Notes: generated by a model from the letters alone, not told the origin. Shown: positions 38,035 through 51,207, numbered from the stretch's first letter. The stretch is 64,000 bases of DNA from Glycine soja (GCF_004193775.1 NC_041003.1:45823611-45887610), one strand, 5' to 3'. Numbers and translations are program-made.

Positions 38035-41000
38035 ATGCAGAATTATATTCTTATGTGTTAGATTGTTTTTTTTTTCAATCAGCTAGCAGAATGTTAAATT
38101 ATTAGAATGTGTTTGTTTTGTTAGCAGAAGTCTGAACCTGTGATATTTATTCTCTTTTCCTTTCTTTTAATTATCTAACTTACATTATATCTCTTGTTAT
38201 GTGTTGATTGTATTTTTTATGTTGATATATACGTATCTTCAATATCATCATGCCTTCTATATCTGGGTTGGCATGCTCTTTGTTAATTAGATCCATTTTA
38301 ACTTTATTCGAGAGTCATGTTAAAAAATTACTTTGTCATTTTAAATTATTACTTTGTCATTTACTCTTATATATTTTATTTAATTTTGAACTTACAGATT
38401 GCATTTCAAGTTGGTGCCTCTTATTTGTTTTTATTTATTTTTTGGAATTGGTTACAACTCTTATTTTCATTTATTCCCTAACCTTGTAATTTTTTCTTTT
38501 GTTTTAGAAATCTCAAGTTTAGCTTCATTTATTGAACTTTTTTTTTGGTTGCCTTGCCCCCGTTTTATTTAGTTGTGCCTTTCAACTTTTTTTTACTAGT
38601 CTGTATTTTTTGAGCTTCAAGTCTTTTCTTACATATAAATTACGTTAACATAATAGAATTTATGTGCATCAGGTCATGTCTAAAAAAGAGTGAATTTTCA
38701 GCTTGAATAACTTATTTGTACAAAAATGTTTTACTATTTTGGATTGGTAACCTCTTGTTTTTTTCCTCTAACCCCAACTCTCTACGCGTAACTTATTATA
38801 CTATTTTAGCCGTAGGTAGCTATATAGGTCCGGGTTATAGGTCGGATTTTGCAGTGTTTTCATATACCTAGCTAGTTGTGAACAAAAAAACAAAGAACCT
38901 GATCCATTATTCTGCTACGGTCCAGCGGAGGCAGAAAGAAGCCATATCTATTTTAAGGTCATTGACTCACAACACAACACAACAAGAGAAACAATTAATC
39001 TTATTTATGGATTAATTCCCCTCATGTGACAAAACAAGTTAACAACTACACACTTCTATTTATTAACAAATAACAATATATCAATTCATTGAAGCGAAGT
39101 CTAGGCCTACTAATATACCTTGATAAAGGAATGGTGTTGAACATGATGAATAATTCAATGGTGAATTTGAAAACTATCTAATATAAATGGGGAAGAAGAA
39201 TTTTAACTCATAACATTCCAACTCTTTTAAACACACAAAAACATAGTTGCCAGCTGCATTAACTGAGGAACATATAGTTGTATAGATCCTAAAATAAAAT
39301 TAAAGATAATATACTACTGAAAAAAATTATGATACTCTTTTCTTCACTGCCCTTGATTTTATTCTCAATCATTTTAAAAATGATAGGTAGCTTGAGTTTT
39401 TCTTATCTTTGAAATTAATTCGTTCCGAACAAAATTCCAATATTAGTGTTAGGAATACTCTGGTATATTCTTTCAGATATTTTTTTTAATTGATAAAAAA
39501 TTATTAAAAATTATAAAATCTAAAAGAATCGATAAATATCATATAAAATTTATCAAGTTTTATTATTTTTGATAAATTTCAATTAATAAAAAATGGAATG
39601 TTTAAAAGATTGTGTTATCGGTAACATTTCTCAACTTCTAAATGCTTCTAGCTGGCTACCTAAAACATGATCCATGTGGCTCTGTCTCTTTCTCTGCACA
39701 CTTTGTTTGAAGCTCATTTCAGTATGCTTGGATGGACTAAGCTCCATTCTAGGAGTGACTCACGGATGCTCAATAGATCTATCTCTATTTCCTTTCATAG
39801 GAAAATGTCGGGCAAACCACTAAAACTAAAAGGGTTTTTTTTTTATATAAAAAATTTATCATAGGTAAAATTTAAATTAATATTTCAAAAGAGGTAAGTC
39901 TTAAGGTAACTTATTATTTTTTAATTGAAAGTGATAAATCGTGTTATGATTTTTTATTCCACTAAAATTGTAAAAAAAAAAATTGATTTCAATTTTTTTT
40001 AAACACGACTTTAAAGTTAAAGATTTTTTTTTTGTTTCACACAAATTTAAAGTGGTAATTGATTTTTTTTTTATTGAAATAGTAGATTATTTTATAATTT
40101 TATTTTTTCATATTTTTTTAAAATCATAAATAATTTTTTATTTTAATTATTTAATGAATTAATGTATGTTTTCTTATTAGTTTCATTTAATATTTTTTTA
40201 TATTTTTTGATATTCTTTATTTAATATTTTTATATTTTTTTATATTATTTTATTTAATATATTTTCTATATCTTTTACTAATGTTAAGGATTATTTTCTA
40301 TATTTACTGTATTTCTTATATTGAATGACTGTGTATTATTAGAAAATTTATATTTACAAGTATTTGCAAATAAATATACTATATGAAAAAAATACATCTA
40401 AAAGCATTTAACATTTCTCTGTAAAAAAATATTTGAAATTTTAGTTTATTTATAATGAAAATATAAAATATGCACCCATTGAAAACTTTTAATTTGTGAT
40501 GTTTAGAAAAATAACATTAATTGATTAAATAAATAAGAGAAAGACAATCTGTTAAAAAAGTTTCAAAATAAAAGAAAGATAAAAAAATAATTTTTTAAAA
40601 ATGATATAAAAACTTAATGTTCCATATATTGTTGTTTAAAAATCTTAATAAACGTAAATAAAATTAAGGATAATATGCAACAAACTTTTTGGACCTAAAT
40701 TAAGGATGATTAGATTATTTAAATTTTTAGTAAATAAGGAAACTAATCAGTTTAGTTAAACAAAATTATTGCCTAATTTTTAATTGAATTGTAATTACTT
40801 TCTATTTTTTATATGTATTTTTATTATAATTATTCCGAGTACCGATATGATATGGATAAATGATGTTTTTTTAATGAAGATAAACGGTGTTAAATCATAT
40901 ATATTAGTTAAAATTTAATTATTTACTAGTGAGAAAAATATGTATATTTAAAACATTTAAAATTTTATTTTTTGATGATGAAAATATAAACTAATATATA

Positions 41001-41285
41001 AAATATGTAGTCATTCAAAAAAATTAATTATCAAAGTTTAAAAATTAATTTTAATTGATGAATAAATTAATTATGATTGTAACATGTGTCTCTAAATGTT
41101 ATGTTACTATGGAACTGAGTATTAGTTAAAATAATTTTAAAAAACACTGGATAAATTATTTTTAAAAAATCTTAATATATTATTTTCAATTCTAATTCAT
41201 AATAGTGATAAATTAAAATAATTTCTATGGGAAATTTATGTAAATTTTTAAATAAATTTTAATTGATTAAATAATTTATTTTGAT

Positions 41286-41290
<5 letters not shown>

Positions 41291-41329
<39 letters not shown>
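41291..41329. repeat. (TA)n microsatellite
   Basis: About 19 TA repeats. Confidence 0.95.
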
Positions 41330-41333
<4 letters not shown>

Positions 41334-44300
41334 TGTTAATTATAAGTTGTTAAATAATAGAAAAATAAATATTTTTGGCCGAATAAATAATTGAAATTTT
41401 CTAACATATTAATTTGTATTCTTATTGATACTATTTATCAAAATAAAATGTTTTACTTGAATAATGAATTAAAAATGTTAAAAATAACATAAAGATAATA
41501 TACAACAAATTGTAAAAGAATAAGAAGAAAAACTCAAATGACTTTATAAGAGTAAAAGAAAAAAATAACTACTAAGAATAAAAGAAAAAAACTCTTAGTA
41601 CTTTAAGTATGTAAACTCTTATAATTTTAAAGTCGTATTAAAAATTTAAAAAAATAAAGTAGTAAAATTTTTTATGACTTTAATGTAAAATAAAAAGTTG
41701 TAACATATATTATAATTTTCAATTCAAAAGTTATAAGTTACTTTAGGACTTATTTTTGGAATATGAATTTAAGCTTTACCCAGAAATGTTAATTTTGAAA
41801 ATAAAAAATTCCCCCAAACGGTGGTTCGCCCGGACAATGTCCTTCAAGGTTAATTTCACTCGCTCTGGTTCCTGTGTGGCGGACAATTTAAAATAAAAAA
41901 AAAGAAAAAAATCCAAAGGGAGTAACTCATTTATATCTCTTTTTAAAGAGTGCTAGCAATTTTCTTTAAAATACTCTTTTTCTAGCATGTTTTTTTCTTA
42001 TCAATTGAAATTCATGGTAGTTCTACTTGTTTGAAAATAAGATCATTAAATTAGAAATGAGACTCAGATAAATTTACCATAATAAAGTGTTTTAGAATAA
42101 CAATGTTAGTGAATATATTATCAGTATTTTTTATTTTTCATATTTTTTTTATAACAATACAAATGTAAGCATCACAATAATTAAATAAATTATAATGTTT
42201 TTTATTCCTGCAATGACACATTTTACTCACTTTTAAAATATTTTTTTCTTTTAATTGAATATTTATCTCTTATATTAATTTTTTTATCAACAAATATTAA
42301 ATTGTTAATTTTATTACAAATATCAGTGGTGGAATTTAAATCTGCAATCTGTTTCTCTTTCTTTTTCTTTCATCCTTTTTAACCATTAGATCATTAGATG
42401 AATGTTATATCTCCTATTTCATATTAACTTTATATGCTACATTTTGATTGTGTCCTTTTTTTAATAATAAATTTGTCATATTTCATATATATGTTGTATG
42501 ATGACTCATGTATCAATGTAGTGTAGTATAATTAATAGATAACTATATTCTTAATCATGTTAGAGTTTGATTCTTAGGGTTGTGTGTATAGAAAAATATT
42601 TGTTGAAATAAATAAATCTCTTAAATAGATTTTAATTTTATTTTTTTTGTACATCCATGTGGTATTTCCCTGCTTACCATTGAAATGTCTTTGGTCTTGG
42701 TACTTTCGAGGGAAAAAAGATAAAGCCTGGCTATAACTTTATCTCACCGCTTGATAATTAAGAAAGCTTCCAAACAGAGGAGAATGGAAATGATGCAGAC
42801 AAAGGAGGCAGCGTGACCAAGTTCGTACATGCCCCTATTTAATTGTTTTGCGGAATAAGCACTTCCATATTAACTAATCTATTAATGGCTTCTGCATTGT
42901 TGGAACCTAGCGCAGATTGCGTGCCTAATAATGCATATGCCGTGCAACTGAGGCAGCTGTACCTTGTTGGCTGCAGTGTTCCAGTAGCTCCTAAATGGAA
43001 ACTTGTAAAAGGACTTATGCCAAATGTACTGTCTCCAAATTCTCATCATCACATATACTCAAGGATTTTATAGTTGGATTTTATCTTCAATGCACTTAAT
43101 AATACCAAAAAATATGTTATTTTTTAGCGTATAAAATAATTTTACATTATTATTTAATTATAAATTATAATATATGATAACTTTGTTAATTTTTATAATT
43201 ATTATCTTAAAAGTCATATTAATTTTTTGGTACCTGTGAAAAACAGTACCTGTAAAGTTTGATCCAAGTAAAACCAGTAATAACGTGTTTGGATTTTCGT
43301 CAAGTTAAGGCGAGTATCCGGGTTACTGAATTCAAACAAAAAATACACTGAATTGTACATGCGTGGTTACATCACAAGTTAGATCTAAATGCATTTACTA
43401 AACTAAATCTTGGGTCAGACCACAAAAAGAGTCAGAAGATTGCTCCAACCCAACGTTATCTAAATGATGGTTACAAAACAAAACCAGAAGTCTTAAATGT
43501 TAATGATAAAAAAAGGAAGTTAGAGACTACGCAAATGTGTAGCCATTAGGAAAATTTTCATACAGGGACTTGTCATTCATTTTTCCCTTTCAGAGAACGT
43601 TTCTGGTTTGGCCAGTGATCCATCCTAATATGTTGGAGTGTCATCATAAAAGTTAAGATGTTGGATAACAATTGCGGTCGTGCAAGGATTACCAATACAA
43701 TATTTTTGTGTAATTAGGGCCCATATCCTTGCTACCTCTGGTTTTCAAGTGCCCCAGAAGTCGAATATACATAGAATCGGTCCCTAGCTAGCACTGCAAT
43801 CTTTTGCTAAAGCTTCAATATCCATATCATATGCAACTTGGATATGGATGCTTTAACGTTTGAAGAGAGAGAGAGAGAGAACAAAAGAAAGGCTTAGAAT
43901 AAAGCACTAAAAATTTGCATGTGATTCATAATGTATCATTGCATCTGTCTGTGGCTTTGAATTAATATTGAAACAATTTCATTTGATAAGATGGATCAAA
44001 AATAGAATAGTACACTCATCCCACTTAAGATTTTTAGCATACTAACCATTCAATTGTTCAAATAACGTGAACTAATAACATTTGAATTGAACATGCTGCA
44101 GGGACCAGTTGAAAGTTTGTTTGTAGTACAAGCTTTTCTCAAATGGTGCATTCCAAAAGCCAATGAGATATTCATGAATATGTTATGAGACTAATTACAA
44201 TGATGAGCTTCACATTATATCTTAGTGTTACAGGATCTTTTTCTTAACATGTTACAATCACGACAGAACTGAAAAATACACATATCAACTAATAACAAAA

Positions 44301-45399
44301 ACACCTAATCATACAGCTAATAACAGGAAACTAAATTGCCATATTAAAAACTAATCCTTTGACTTAGCCTGATATAAATCATGAGCTACGAGTCTGGCCA
44401 TTATTTAACTCATTTGCCACCACGCACATGTCTACGTCTTTCACACTTGGATTTCCATTACAAAAAAGAGGAAGAAGAAAAAACCTTCAATAGGCCCTCG
44501 TCGTATGCAAGCCCAATAAGATGAATGCACACAAGGACCACCACATAAAAACTCTGTTCCACAACTGACAAGTAGCTGAAATCTGAGTGGTACCATGGAA
44601 CCAAAAAATGAAAAAAGTAGCCACTGGAAGTAAAAGAATTCTGCGTGATTGTAGGTGAGTAGTACTAGGCTTTGTTAATTATTAGAAGTTTTCCTTTCGC
44701 ATCTTAGCCTAAAAAAAGTGCAGATTAATAATGTCAAAATATGAGCCAAGATTAAACTGGGTAATTAAGGCGGCATGAATCTCCAAATTAGCTTCACTGC
44801 TGCTTTTATTTTGTAATTGGGGATATCATACTATGATTGACAAATAATATGAAAGAAAATTAGAGCTGAACTAACCATAGCCTTTACAGTAGTTCATAAT
44901 TTTAAAACGAAACTAGCAAGTGGGTTGGTTCTGATTAACAACAGAATTAGAACGATATATGTCCATTCATTCTCTTTTTTTCTTTTCCCCACCAAGTAAG
45001 ATGTAAATGCAAATTAAATAATTTCACATCAAAAAGAAAATGAAGGCTCATTCCATCTATCCTAAAGTGCAGAGTCTACATATCAATTTTATTGTTTGCA
45101 CGTATGATTACGTAAATATTACAACAACCTTGTTCCAATAGGGTGAGTCTGCATCCTAAACTGCCTCTGCCGAGTAATATTAACCTTAAAGTCCTCGCAT
45201 AGCTGCCAAATCTTCCACCATGAGCCTTACTGACATCACCCTAGGCCTAGGCCTATTGATCTATGGAACCACAGACAATTAATTAATATCTCACCTAGCT
45301 CAAAATCAAAGAGTAATTTAGCCTTCAGGTATAGATCATGAGAACTAAGTCCCAAGACCATACCATTAAGTACAGATGAGAACCATTCACAGTTGACCA

Positions 45400-45966
45400 T
45401 GTGTTTGGAAACTGATAGAAATGGAAATCACGTCTATTCACTAAAAGATGTAGTAGAAAAAGGTAGTGTGTTTAGAAATGTGTTTGCATAATTGATTGTG
45501 AATTTTCATGATTTTACAGAATTGATTATAAGCAAACATGGATTTGTATTAATGTTATTTTTGTTTGAATAACAAATATTAAAAAATTGATTTTTACAGA
45601 TAATATTAGTTAAAAAATTATGATCTGAATTGATTTTGAGGGCATAATTACTAAAAATAACTTGAGTTTATATCTAAGGGTTTACGTGGAACAAACAGCA
45701 TGATTAAATGTCTGCATAAAACAAATAAAATGACTCAAGATAATATTAATATACAAAAGTTACTTTTAATAACTTCAATGAAAATTAAGTCTAAAACTTG
45801 AAATTAAGTTTCTAACACAATGCCAAACAATATGCTCAATTAAAAAAGTCATGTTTGAACAATTTTATAGACTCGAGTTAAGGGCATCCAAACGTGGATT
45901 CAAAAATACGTGTTAACTTCGCAGTAAATGCATAAATCCATGTCAATAATGTATGCAAACACGCTC
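45400..45966. mobile_element. Possible MITE with decayed inverted ends
   Basis: The left side carries GTGTTTGGAAAC and a second GTGTTTAGAAATGTGTTTGCATAATTG. The right side carries CATCCAAACGTGG and TGCAAACACGCTCTGAC, which pair with the left motifs in inverted order. Repeated AGAATTGATT and ATGATTTTACAG-type motifs between them resemble a common legume MITE family. Ends and target duplication are not exact. Confidence 0.35.
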
Positions 45967-46436
45967 TGACTTTTTTATACATACTTTATTTCAACGTTTT
46001 TTTGTTATTGAATGAAGTTTTATGTTGGCCATATTTTAAATAATACGAGCCCAGATATAGTTGACAGGAATGAAGTAAGATGAGATCTTCCATATTTGAC
46101 AAATTGCAAATTCTAATTCTTACTCTCTTTAATAATGAAGTAAATGTAACTTTTTGAAAAATTTAAACCTGTACACTAGGTAATTTCCCTATATTAGACT
46201 GGTGAGTGGTGTCATCTTCTACCTCTAAAATTTCCACTACCAAATTTCGTAATAAAAATTATATTAAAACATGTATCACCAGCATTTCATCGGCGAGGTT
46301 AATAATTAATTTGCTTGAAATTTCTCACTCTTAATTAGCTCTGTTCGTGTAAATTTCTTAGTAAGTATTTTGTTATGAATTAAACAGATACTGCACAATG
46401 GTATTGAAAGAAATGAACACCTAGGCTAATCAATAG

Positions 46437-46637
46437 TGTTTAGAGAAAATGAGAGAATTATTGAGAGAAAAGTTTTTTTTTCAGTATTGTTACATGTCAA
46501 TGGTGTTAGTTATAGATCTTATAAAGGTTATTATACTTTCACTAGTGACAAAATTACGTATCTCCTGACACTCTTTCTTCCCAAAAATACAAGAGAGAAA
46601 ACAGGAACAATTGTTTATGGTAAAACCAATTTTAACA
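46437..46637 (-). repeat. 3' LTR of a Copia remnant
   Basis: On the plus strand it runs TGTTTAGAG ... TTTTAACA. On the minus (coding) strand it starts TGTTAAAATTGG directly after a polypurine-like AAAGTGGAGAA tract that follows the RNase H frame. It matches the LTR at 47292-47550 along its length with many substitutions. Confidence 0.8.
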
Positions 46638-47291
46638 ATTCTCCACTTTGGTTTAAACCTTCAACTATCTACACTATTTGCATGTATGTATACAATGAAG
46701 AAACTTAGGTTCAAGTAGAGCCTTGGCTAAAGCATCTGTTGGGTTATGACTAGTGTTGATCTTCTCTAGGTTCATCTTCCCACTTTTAATGATTTCTCTC
46801 ACAAAGTGAAGCTTGACATCTATATGCTTAGTCCTCTCATGGAATGTTTGATTTTTAGCCAAATGTATACCACTTTGGATGTTGCAATACACCTTAGCAA
46901 CTCCTTTCTGAGCCTGTAAACTCACTCGTCATTCCTTTCATCCATATTGTCTCTTTCACTGCCTTAGTCACAACAATGAACTCTGCTTCCGTTGTGGATA
47001 ATGAGACCACCTTTTGTAGGTTGCACTTCCAACTAATAGTGTTTCCACATAATTGAAACACATCATGTTAATGACCTCTAGTATCAATGCATCCAGCATA
47101 ATCTAAGTCAACAAATCCAACAAATCCTGTCGTCACATTCCCTGTACTTTCTTCATGTTTCTCATACAAGAATCTATCTTCAATGGTTCCCTTCAAGTGT
47201 CTTAGGATCCACTTCAAAGCCTCCCAATATAGTTTTTCTAGTTTCCCTATGTATCTACTGACTAGACTTACTGAGTAGGCTAGATCAAGTG
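46638..47291 (-). pseudogene. Copia retrotransposon pol fragment (end of reverse transcriptase plus RNase H)
   Basis: Read on the minus strand from about 47280: YSVSLVSRYIGKLEKLYWE, then LKWILRHLKGTIEDRFLYEK and GFVDLDYAGCIDTRG, all typical of the Copia reverse-transcriptase C-terminal region. An in-frame TAA follows. The RNase H domain continues with SWKCNLQKVVSLSTTEAE, VYCNIQSGIHLAKNQTFHER and TKHIDVKLHFVREII, and ends with NPTDALAKALLEPKFLHC. There are at least one stop and frame disruptions. Gag, protease, integrase and most of the reverse transcriptase are absent, as is a primer-binding site next to the 5' LTR. The fragment cannot be functional. Confidence 0.9.
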
Positions 47292-47550
47292 TGTTTAGAG
47301 AAGAGAAGATGAGAGAATTATTAGGAAAAGTTTTTTGAGAGAATTATTAGGAGAGAAGTTTTTTTTTTGTATTGTTATATGTCAATGATGTAATTAGTTA
47401 CAAGTCTTATAAAGGCTACTACACTTCCACTAATCACATAGGAAATTATGATATGAGAAGTAATAGAATTATTTAACACCTAACAACCTCTTCCTAAAAA
47501 TACTAGAGAGAAAATGGAAACAGTTATTTAAGGTAAAAACAATTCAAACA
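47292..47550 (-). repeat. 5' LTR of the Copia remnant
   Basis: Runs TGTTTAGAG ... AATTCAAACA on the plus strand and is collinear with 46437-46637. It is about 58 bp longer, from a local duplication of GAGAGAATTATTAGG near 47312-47354 and an extra segment near 47448-47490. Coding sequence begins directly at its inner end. Confidence 0.8.
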
Positions 47551-48618
47551 TATTTCTTGCTAGAAAAGGGAAATAAAAAAAAAAAGGAATTGAGTTTCAT
47601 AAGTAAAAAATAACTTACATAAGTTAAAATGTTAATATTTAAAAAGAAATTAATTGAGGGGATTTCTACAGAGATTAAAGTTCATGAATTAATTTTAACT
47701 TATAAAATAAACAATTTATTTTATCTTCTTATTTTTTTATTATAAGTAATTATTCAAAAATTATCTTAGTAAGATAAATGTTCAAATACAGTGGCAACCA
47801 AATGGAAAAGCCTATGGATGTAATAGCAGGATAATTCTATAAATGATTTTCATTAGAGTTAACATGTAAAAATCAAACGGAGTTCAAACATAAGTTCTGA
47901 AATATAGAGTTGATTTGAATATCAAACAACTTATAAAAAGTTTTTATATTCAATCCTAATGATTTAATATTTGAGTTTAATGGTCATCATATTAAACATT
48001 TTAATATTATTGTTTAATCATAATTTATCGTTAATATAATTTTAAAAAGAATTATCATAAAAATTAACATATTTATTATATATGATAAATTATGATTAGA
48101 TGATAAATATAATTTTTTTATTATTTATAACTTTTTTTCATAATATTTATATATTCACGTATTGTTCGTATAATTGTTCAGTTTTTACACACCATGACAC
48201 CACTAGATGAAACGCTATTGTAACTTTATCAAACCCAGAGAAATCTCTCTTTTCTCCTTTATCGTTTTTTAAGGAATATTGCCCCCACAATTCGCAATTT
48301 AATATACTACCTTTGCTTTTAGCACATTGTAAACAATAATCATATGAAAACAATCCGTAGGCCAATGAGCTCCATTCAGCAATCCACAATAAATACAACT
48401 TATAAGAGACTCACTTAACCATCTAACAAATTAAACATTAATAATTGTACAACATGAAAGTTTCAAATGATTCAACACTTCACTTTGGCAAATTGCTTGA
48501 ACAAGAAGAAAAGAGAATCATCACAACATCGATCAGATTAAACAACAACAATTAATAAACCAATTATAAAAACACATCTCTTCAATGTTCATCACACACT
48601 ACTAGTGTTATGCCCCCA
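47551..48618. other. Spacer downstream of the thaumatin-like gene
   Basis: AT-rich. A minus-strand frame at 48147-48398, in the same orientation as the thaumatin gene and about 220 bp beyond its stop, has spaced cysteines (CLQCAKSKGSILNCEL) but no family I can name. It is not called as a gene. Confidence 0.45.
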
Positions 48619-50404
48619 TCAACCTTTTGGGGGACAGAATGTGATAACATACCGATGTGCTTTGCAAATCTTAAGCCCTGTTGAATCATCATAAGCGTAG
48701 CTATAAGCCTTAGGGCAAATAGTCTTAAAAAGACGTGAAAATGCACTTGGCTTACAACTTTTTGGTGTTGCAAACTCCCCAGTGCAACAATACCTATCTG
48801 ATTTTGCAGCCAAACAAGCACTCTTGCACCCAACTACCTTTCCTTGCCTCTTCATAACCAAAGCAAAGGGACAACAAACGTTCAAGTTAGCCTCACAAGC
48901 TGCTACCCCACAACCTATTCCTCCACCCACAGGCTTCATGGACACTGGAAGGTTGAACCCATCAACCAAACTAACATCATAGAAATGCAAGGCGGATTGA
49001 GGGGTACCAAGTGTCATTTCCACAAGGGTAGCCGGTGGGACTCCACCCATTCCTCCACACTTCAAAAGGCCTCCACAATCACCTAAAACAATCATAGAAT
49101 TAGATAGTGATGACTAAATTTTGGTGATGAAGAATTTATTTTTTTTCACCAATTCTTATTAAGTCATACAAATTTTAAAGTTTCATGTATATACATTATT
49201 ATTACAAATGTCAACCAATTAAAATTGAATTTTGGTATAACTTTTAAAATAATAATTATTAAAGTTAAACAATCTCTATATACATGACATACTTTATAAT
49301 TGAAATCAGTATTAAAAAAATTATAGTGTAAGTATACATATAAATTGTTTTGTTTGAGGGCCACGTGACCAGTTGATTATGGATTCGAATTCAGGAAATT
49401 GTCTTTTTGCGTATATAAGAGTAAAGCTGCATACAATAACCCTTGCCAGTACCTGTTTCACAATGGGGCATCCTAATTTTTTTATATAGAAAATTGTTTT
49501 GTTATTAATTTTTAATTTTTAGTACCTGTTTCACAAGTGCCTTTTCCGGTTTTGGTGTCAAAGCAACAGCCTTGTCTACCCCAGATTCTCCCTGACCATC
49601 CTTCAGGGACTTCCAACACCACCTCGTCGCCGCTGCAAAGGTGAAAACCACCGTCTTTAGGAGTTGGGTGGCCTCCACTGCCAAGGATTCCGGGCCACAC
49701 ACTCTCTTGGCAGTTGTTCACCAATATGAGCTGCGTCCCACCTGCAACAAAAACACCAGAAGGCAATGACACCCGTTTCCAACAATCTCAACGATAAAGT
49801 ACTAGTTATCAAACAGGAATTGTAAGCATTAGATGTGCAAGCAGAATCAAAATATATATACCATTTTTTAACTCCTATAATGTTTGAAGTTCAATTTTCA
49901 AATACACTCTCAGAAAATTAGTGTGCATGTCACTTTTAAAGTAAAATTATACGAAGTTATTTGATCACAAAATGTCATGCTAAGTTGATAATTTTATAAC
50001 AACTATTTTAGAGTCATAACTAAGATAATTTAATTTAATTTTTATACAATGTTAATGTAAAAAAAAATTAGGTATGATTTTAATGAAACTGATTATGATT
50101 AAAGTCAACAGATCTATCTATCATACACAATAAATTGAATAAGAATATTATAAAATTATTTCATATGATTAGTGAATATAATATTGAGTACATTTTAAAT
50201 AAATTCATAATTTTTATTCTATTTTCAAATAATCCTACCAAAGCATATCATAGAGAGTTCAAGTGCTAGTGAGGAAGCTAATGAGTTGAGAGACTTCTCA
50301 ATTCATTGGCTTGTGTGACGAGGAAGTGAAATTAAAAGAATACCTGTGAGGGGGATGGAGATGAGAATGCTAAGGAATATGAAGGGGTACATAGAAGTAG
50401 GCAT
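48619..50404 (-). CDS. Thaumatin-like protein (PR-5 family), three exons
   Basis: Exons are 50404-50344, 49741-49526 and 49082-48619, with GT-AG introns at phase 1. They give 246 residues. Residues 1-21 are a signal peptide ([20 protein letters not shown]). The mature chain opens [19 protein letters not shown]. The family signature appears as [24 protein letters not shown] and [15 protein letters not shown]. The acidic cleft residues are present: an Arg in SGRIWGR, Asp94, Glu114, and Asp128 and Asp133 in [13 protein letters not shown]. There are 19 cysteines, against 16 in the usual eight-disulfide fold. The product should be secreted. Family members bind or cleave beta-1,3-glucans and many are pathogen-induced, but the basal role of this one is unknown. 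The C-terminus ends FCPPKG, so there is no obvious vacuolar propeptide or GPI tail. Intron 2 holds a SINE remnant and a 16-bp copy of the exon 2 donor junction. Confidence 0.93.
49358..49478 (+). mobile_element. Decayed tRNA-derived SINE inside thaumatin-gene intron 2
   Basis: The plus strand reads GCCACGTGACCAG, a box B-like GGATTCGAATTC (49381-49392), GGAAATTGTCTTTTTGC, AAAGCTGCATACAATAACCC and a final CAATGGGGCATCC. These follow the order of the plant SINE body (cf. the intact copy at 22193-22362: box B, AACAGCCTCTTTGC, AAGGCTGCGTACAA, TGGGG). The box A end is missing or unrecognisable, so it is 5'-truncated. It lies antisense to the host gene. Confidence 0.6.
49448..49463. repeat. 16-bp direct repeat, intronic copy
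   Basis: agtacctgtttcacaa, identical to 49521-49536, which spans the exon 2/intron 2 junction of the thaumatin gene. On the minus strand it recreates GAAACAG|GTACT, a second donor-like site 73 bases into the intron. Confidence 0.85.
49521..49536. repeat. 16-bp direct repeat, exon 2/donor copy
   Basis: Contains the last 11 bases of exon 2 and the first 5 of intron 2 of the thaumatin gene. Confidence 0.85.
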
Positions 50405-50881
50405 TGGAGTTTTGAAATAATGCTCAACCACTTGGTGCTATTCTTTGCTATTTGTGGGAGAGCCTCATGCAGAGATAGAGTAGAGGGAGAGGGTCTATGA
50501 AGAGTTTTAGCCATTTCAACTTTGCAGAATGGTGTTGTTTTAAAAACTACTACTATTTGCTAAAGCAGAGACTATTTGTCTCTTTGACTGGTTACCTCCT
50601 ACGTCCTGCCTTTCATGCTTGTTTCTTTTAGTTCCTTTATTCCATGTTTCTAACTTTAATATAATCAACTTCATCCGCGTTGTGAAAAATGATAAACAGC
50701 ATCAACCTCTTTTCCTCAAAGTACATAACAAAAAGAAACAAAAGTAATTACCACAAATTTTTAGGAATAATTATATAAAGCATTATCCATGGTAAAGATA
50801 TCTGCTGTGAATGCATTGATTTTAGTTATTTATTAATATATGGCCTATACAGAACGAATAAAAATGATTGAGAGGAGTAAT

Positions 50882-51207
50882 CAGTGGCGGAAAGGGAACC
50901 ACTTATTGGGGGTATGAGAGCAATTGTCTCTCCAAGATAAATTCTTTTACTATTGAATAAATATTTTTTTCCTAAAAAAATAGATTTTTCTTTCACAAAA
51001 TATTTTTTTTAATGAAATGAATATAAATAGTTGTAAAAGATAAAAGATAAAATAAATTAATATTAATTTTATTCACTCTATTCTTTTAAATTTAAATTTT
51101 ACTGTTTTTAATTTTTTATTATCGTTTTTAATAAAATTTATATAATTTTGTTTGAAAAAATATTAGACTATTTTTTTTCACGGAAATTTTTTTTGGATCC
51201 ACTGCTG
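50882..51207. mobile_element. Possible MITE with CAGTGGCGGA ends, followed by a second related copy
   Basis: Starts CAGTGGCGGAAAG and ends GGATCCACTG, an imperfect inverted pair. A second sequence beginning GTGGCGGATCCATG at 51209 repeats the same internal order: GGGTATG, GCACAATTGTCCCTC compared with GCAATTGTCTCTC, then TTCTTTTxxA and AAAATATTTTTT. The two look like side-by-side or nested copies of one family. The far end of the second copy was not found. Confidence 0.4.

Larger units (their letters stand above)
36651..46436. other. Large AT-rich intergenic region, no complete gene seen
   Basis: Nearly 10 kb. A TTTATAAA box at about 36820-36827, about 170 bases upstream of the RADIALIS-like ATG, could be its TATA element. 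An exon-like fragment at 37933-38034 and a MITE-like stretch at 45400-45966 are listed separately. 39900-42800 is extremely A/T-rich. GC-richer patches at 41805-41880, 42750-43060 and 45115-45260 have no recognisable product. A short (GA)n run sits at about 43866-43880. Confidence 0.5.

Noticed and set aside
45190..45245. Possible microRNA-like stretch TAGCTGCCAAATCTTCCACC
   Set aside because: It matches no mature miRNA I can recall and no paired arm was found nearby.
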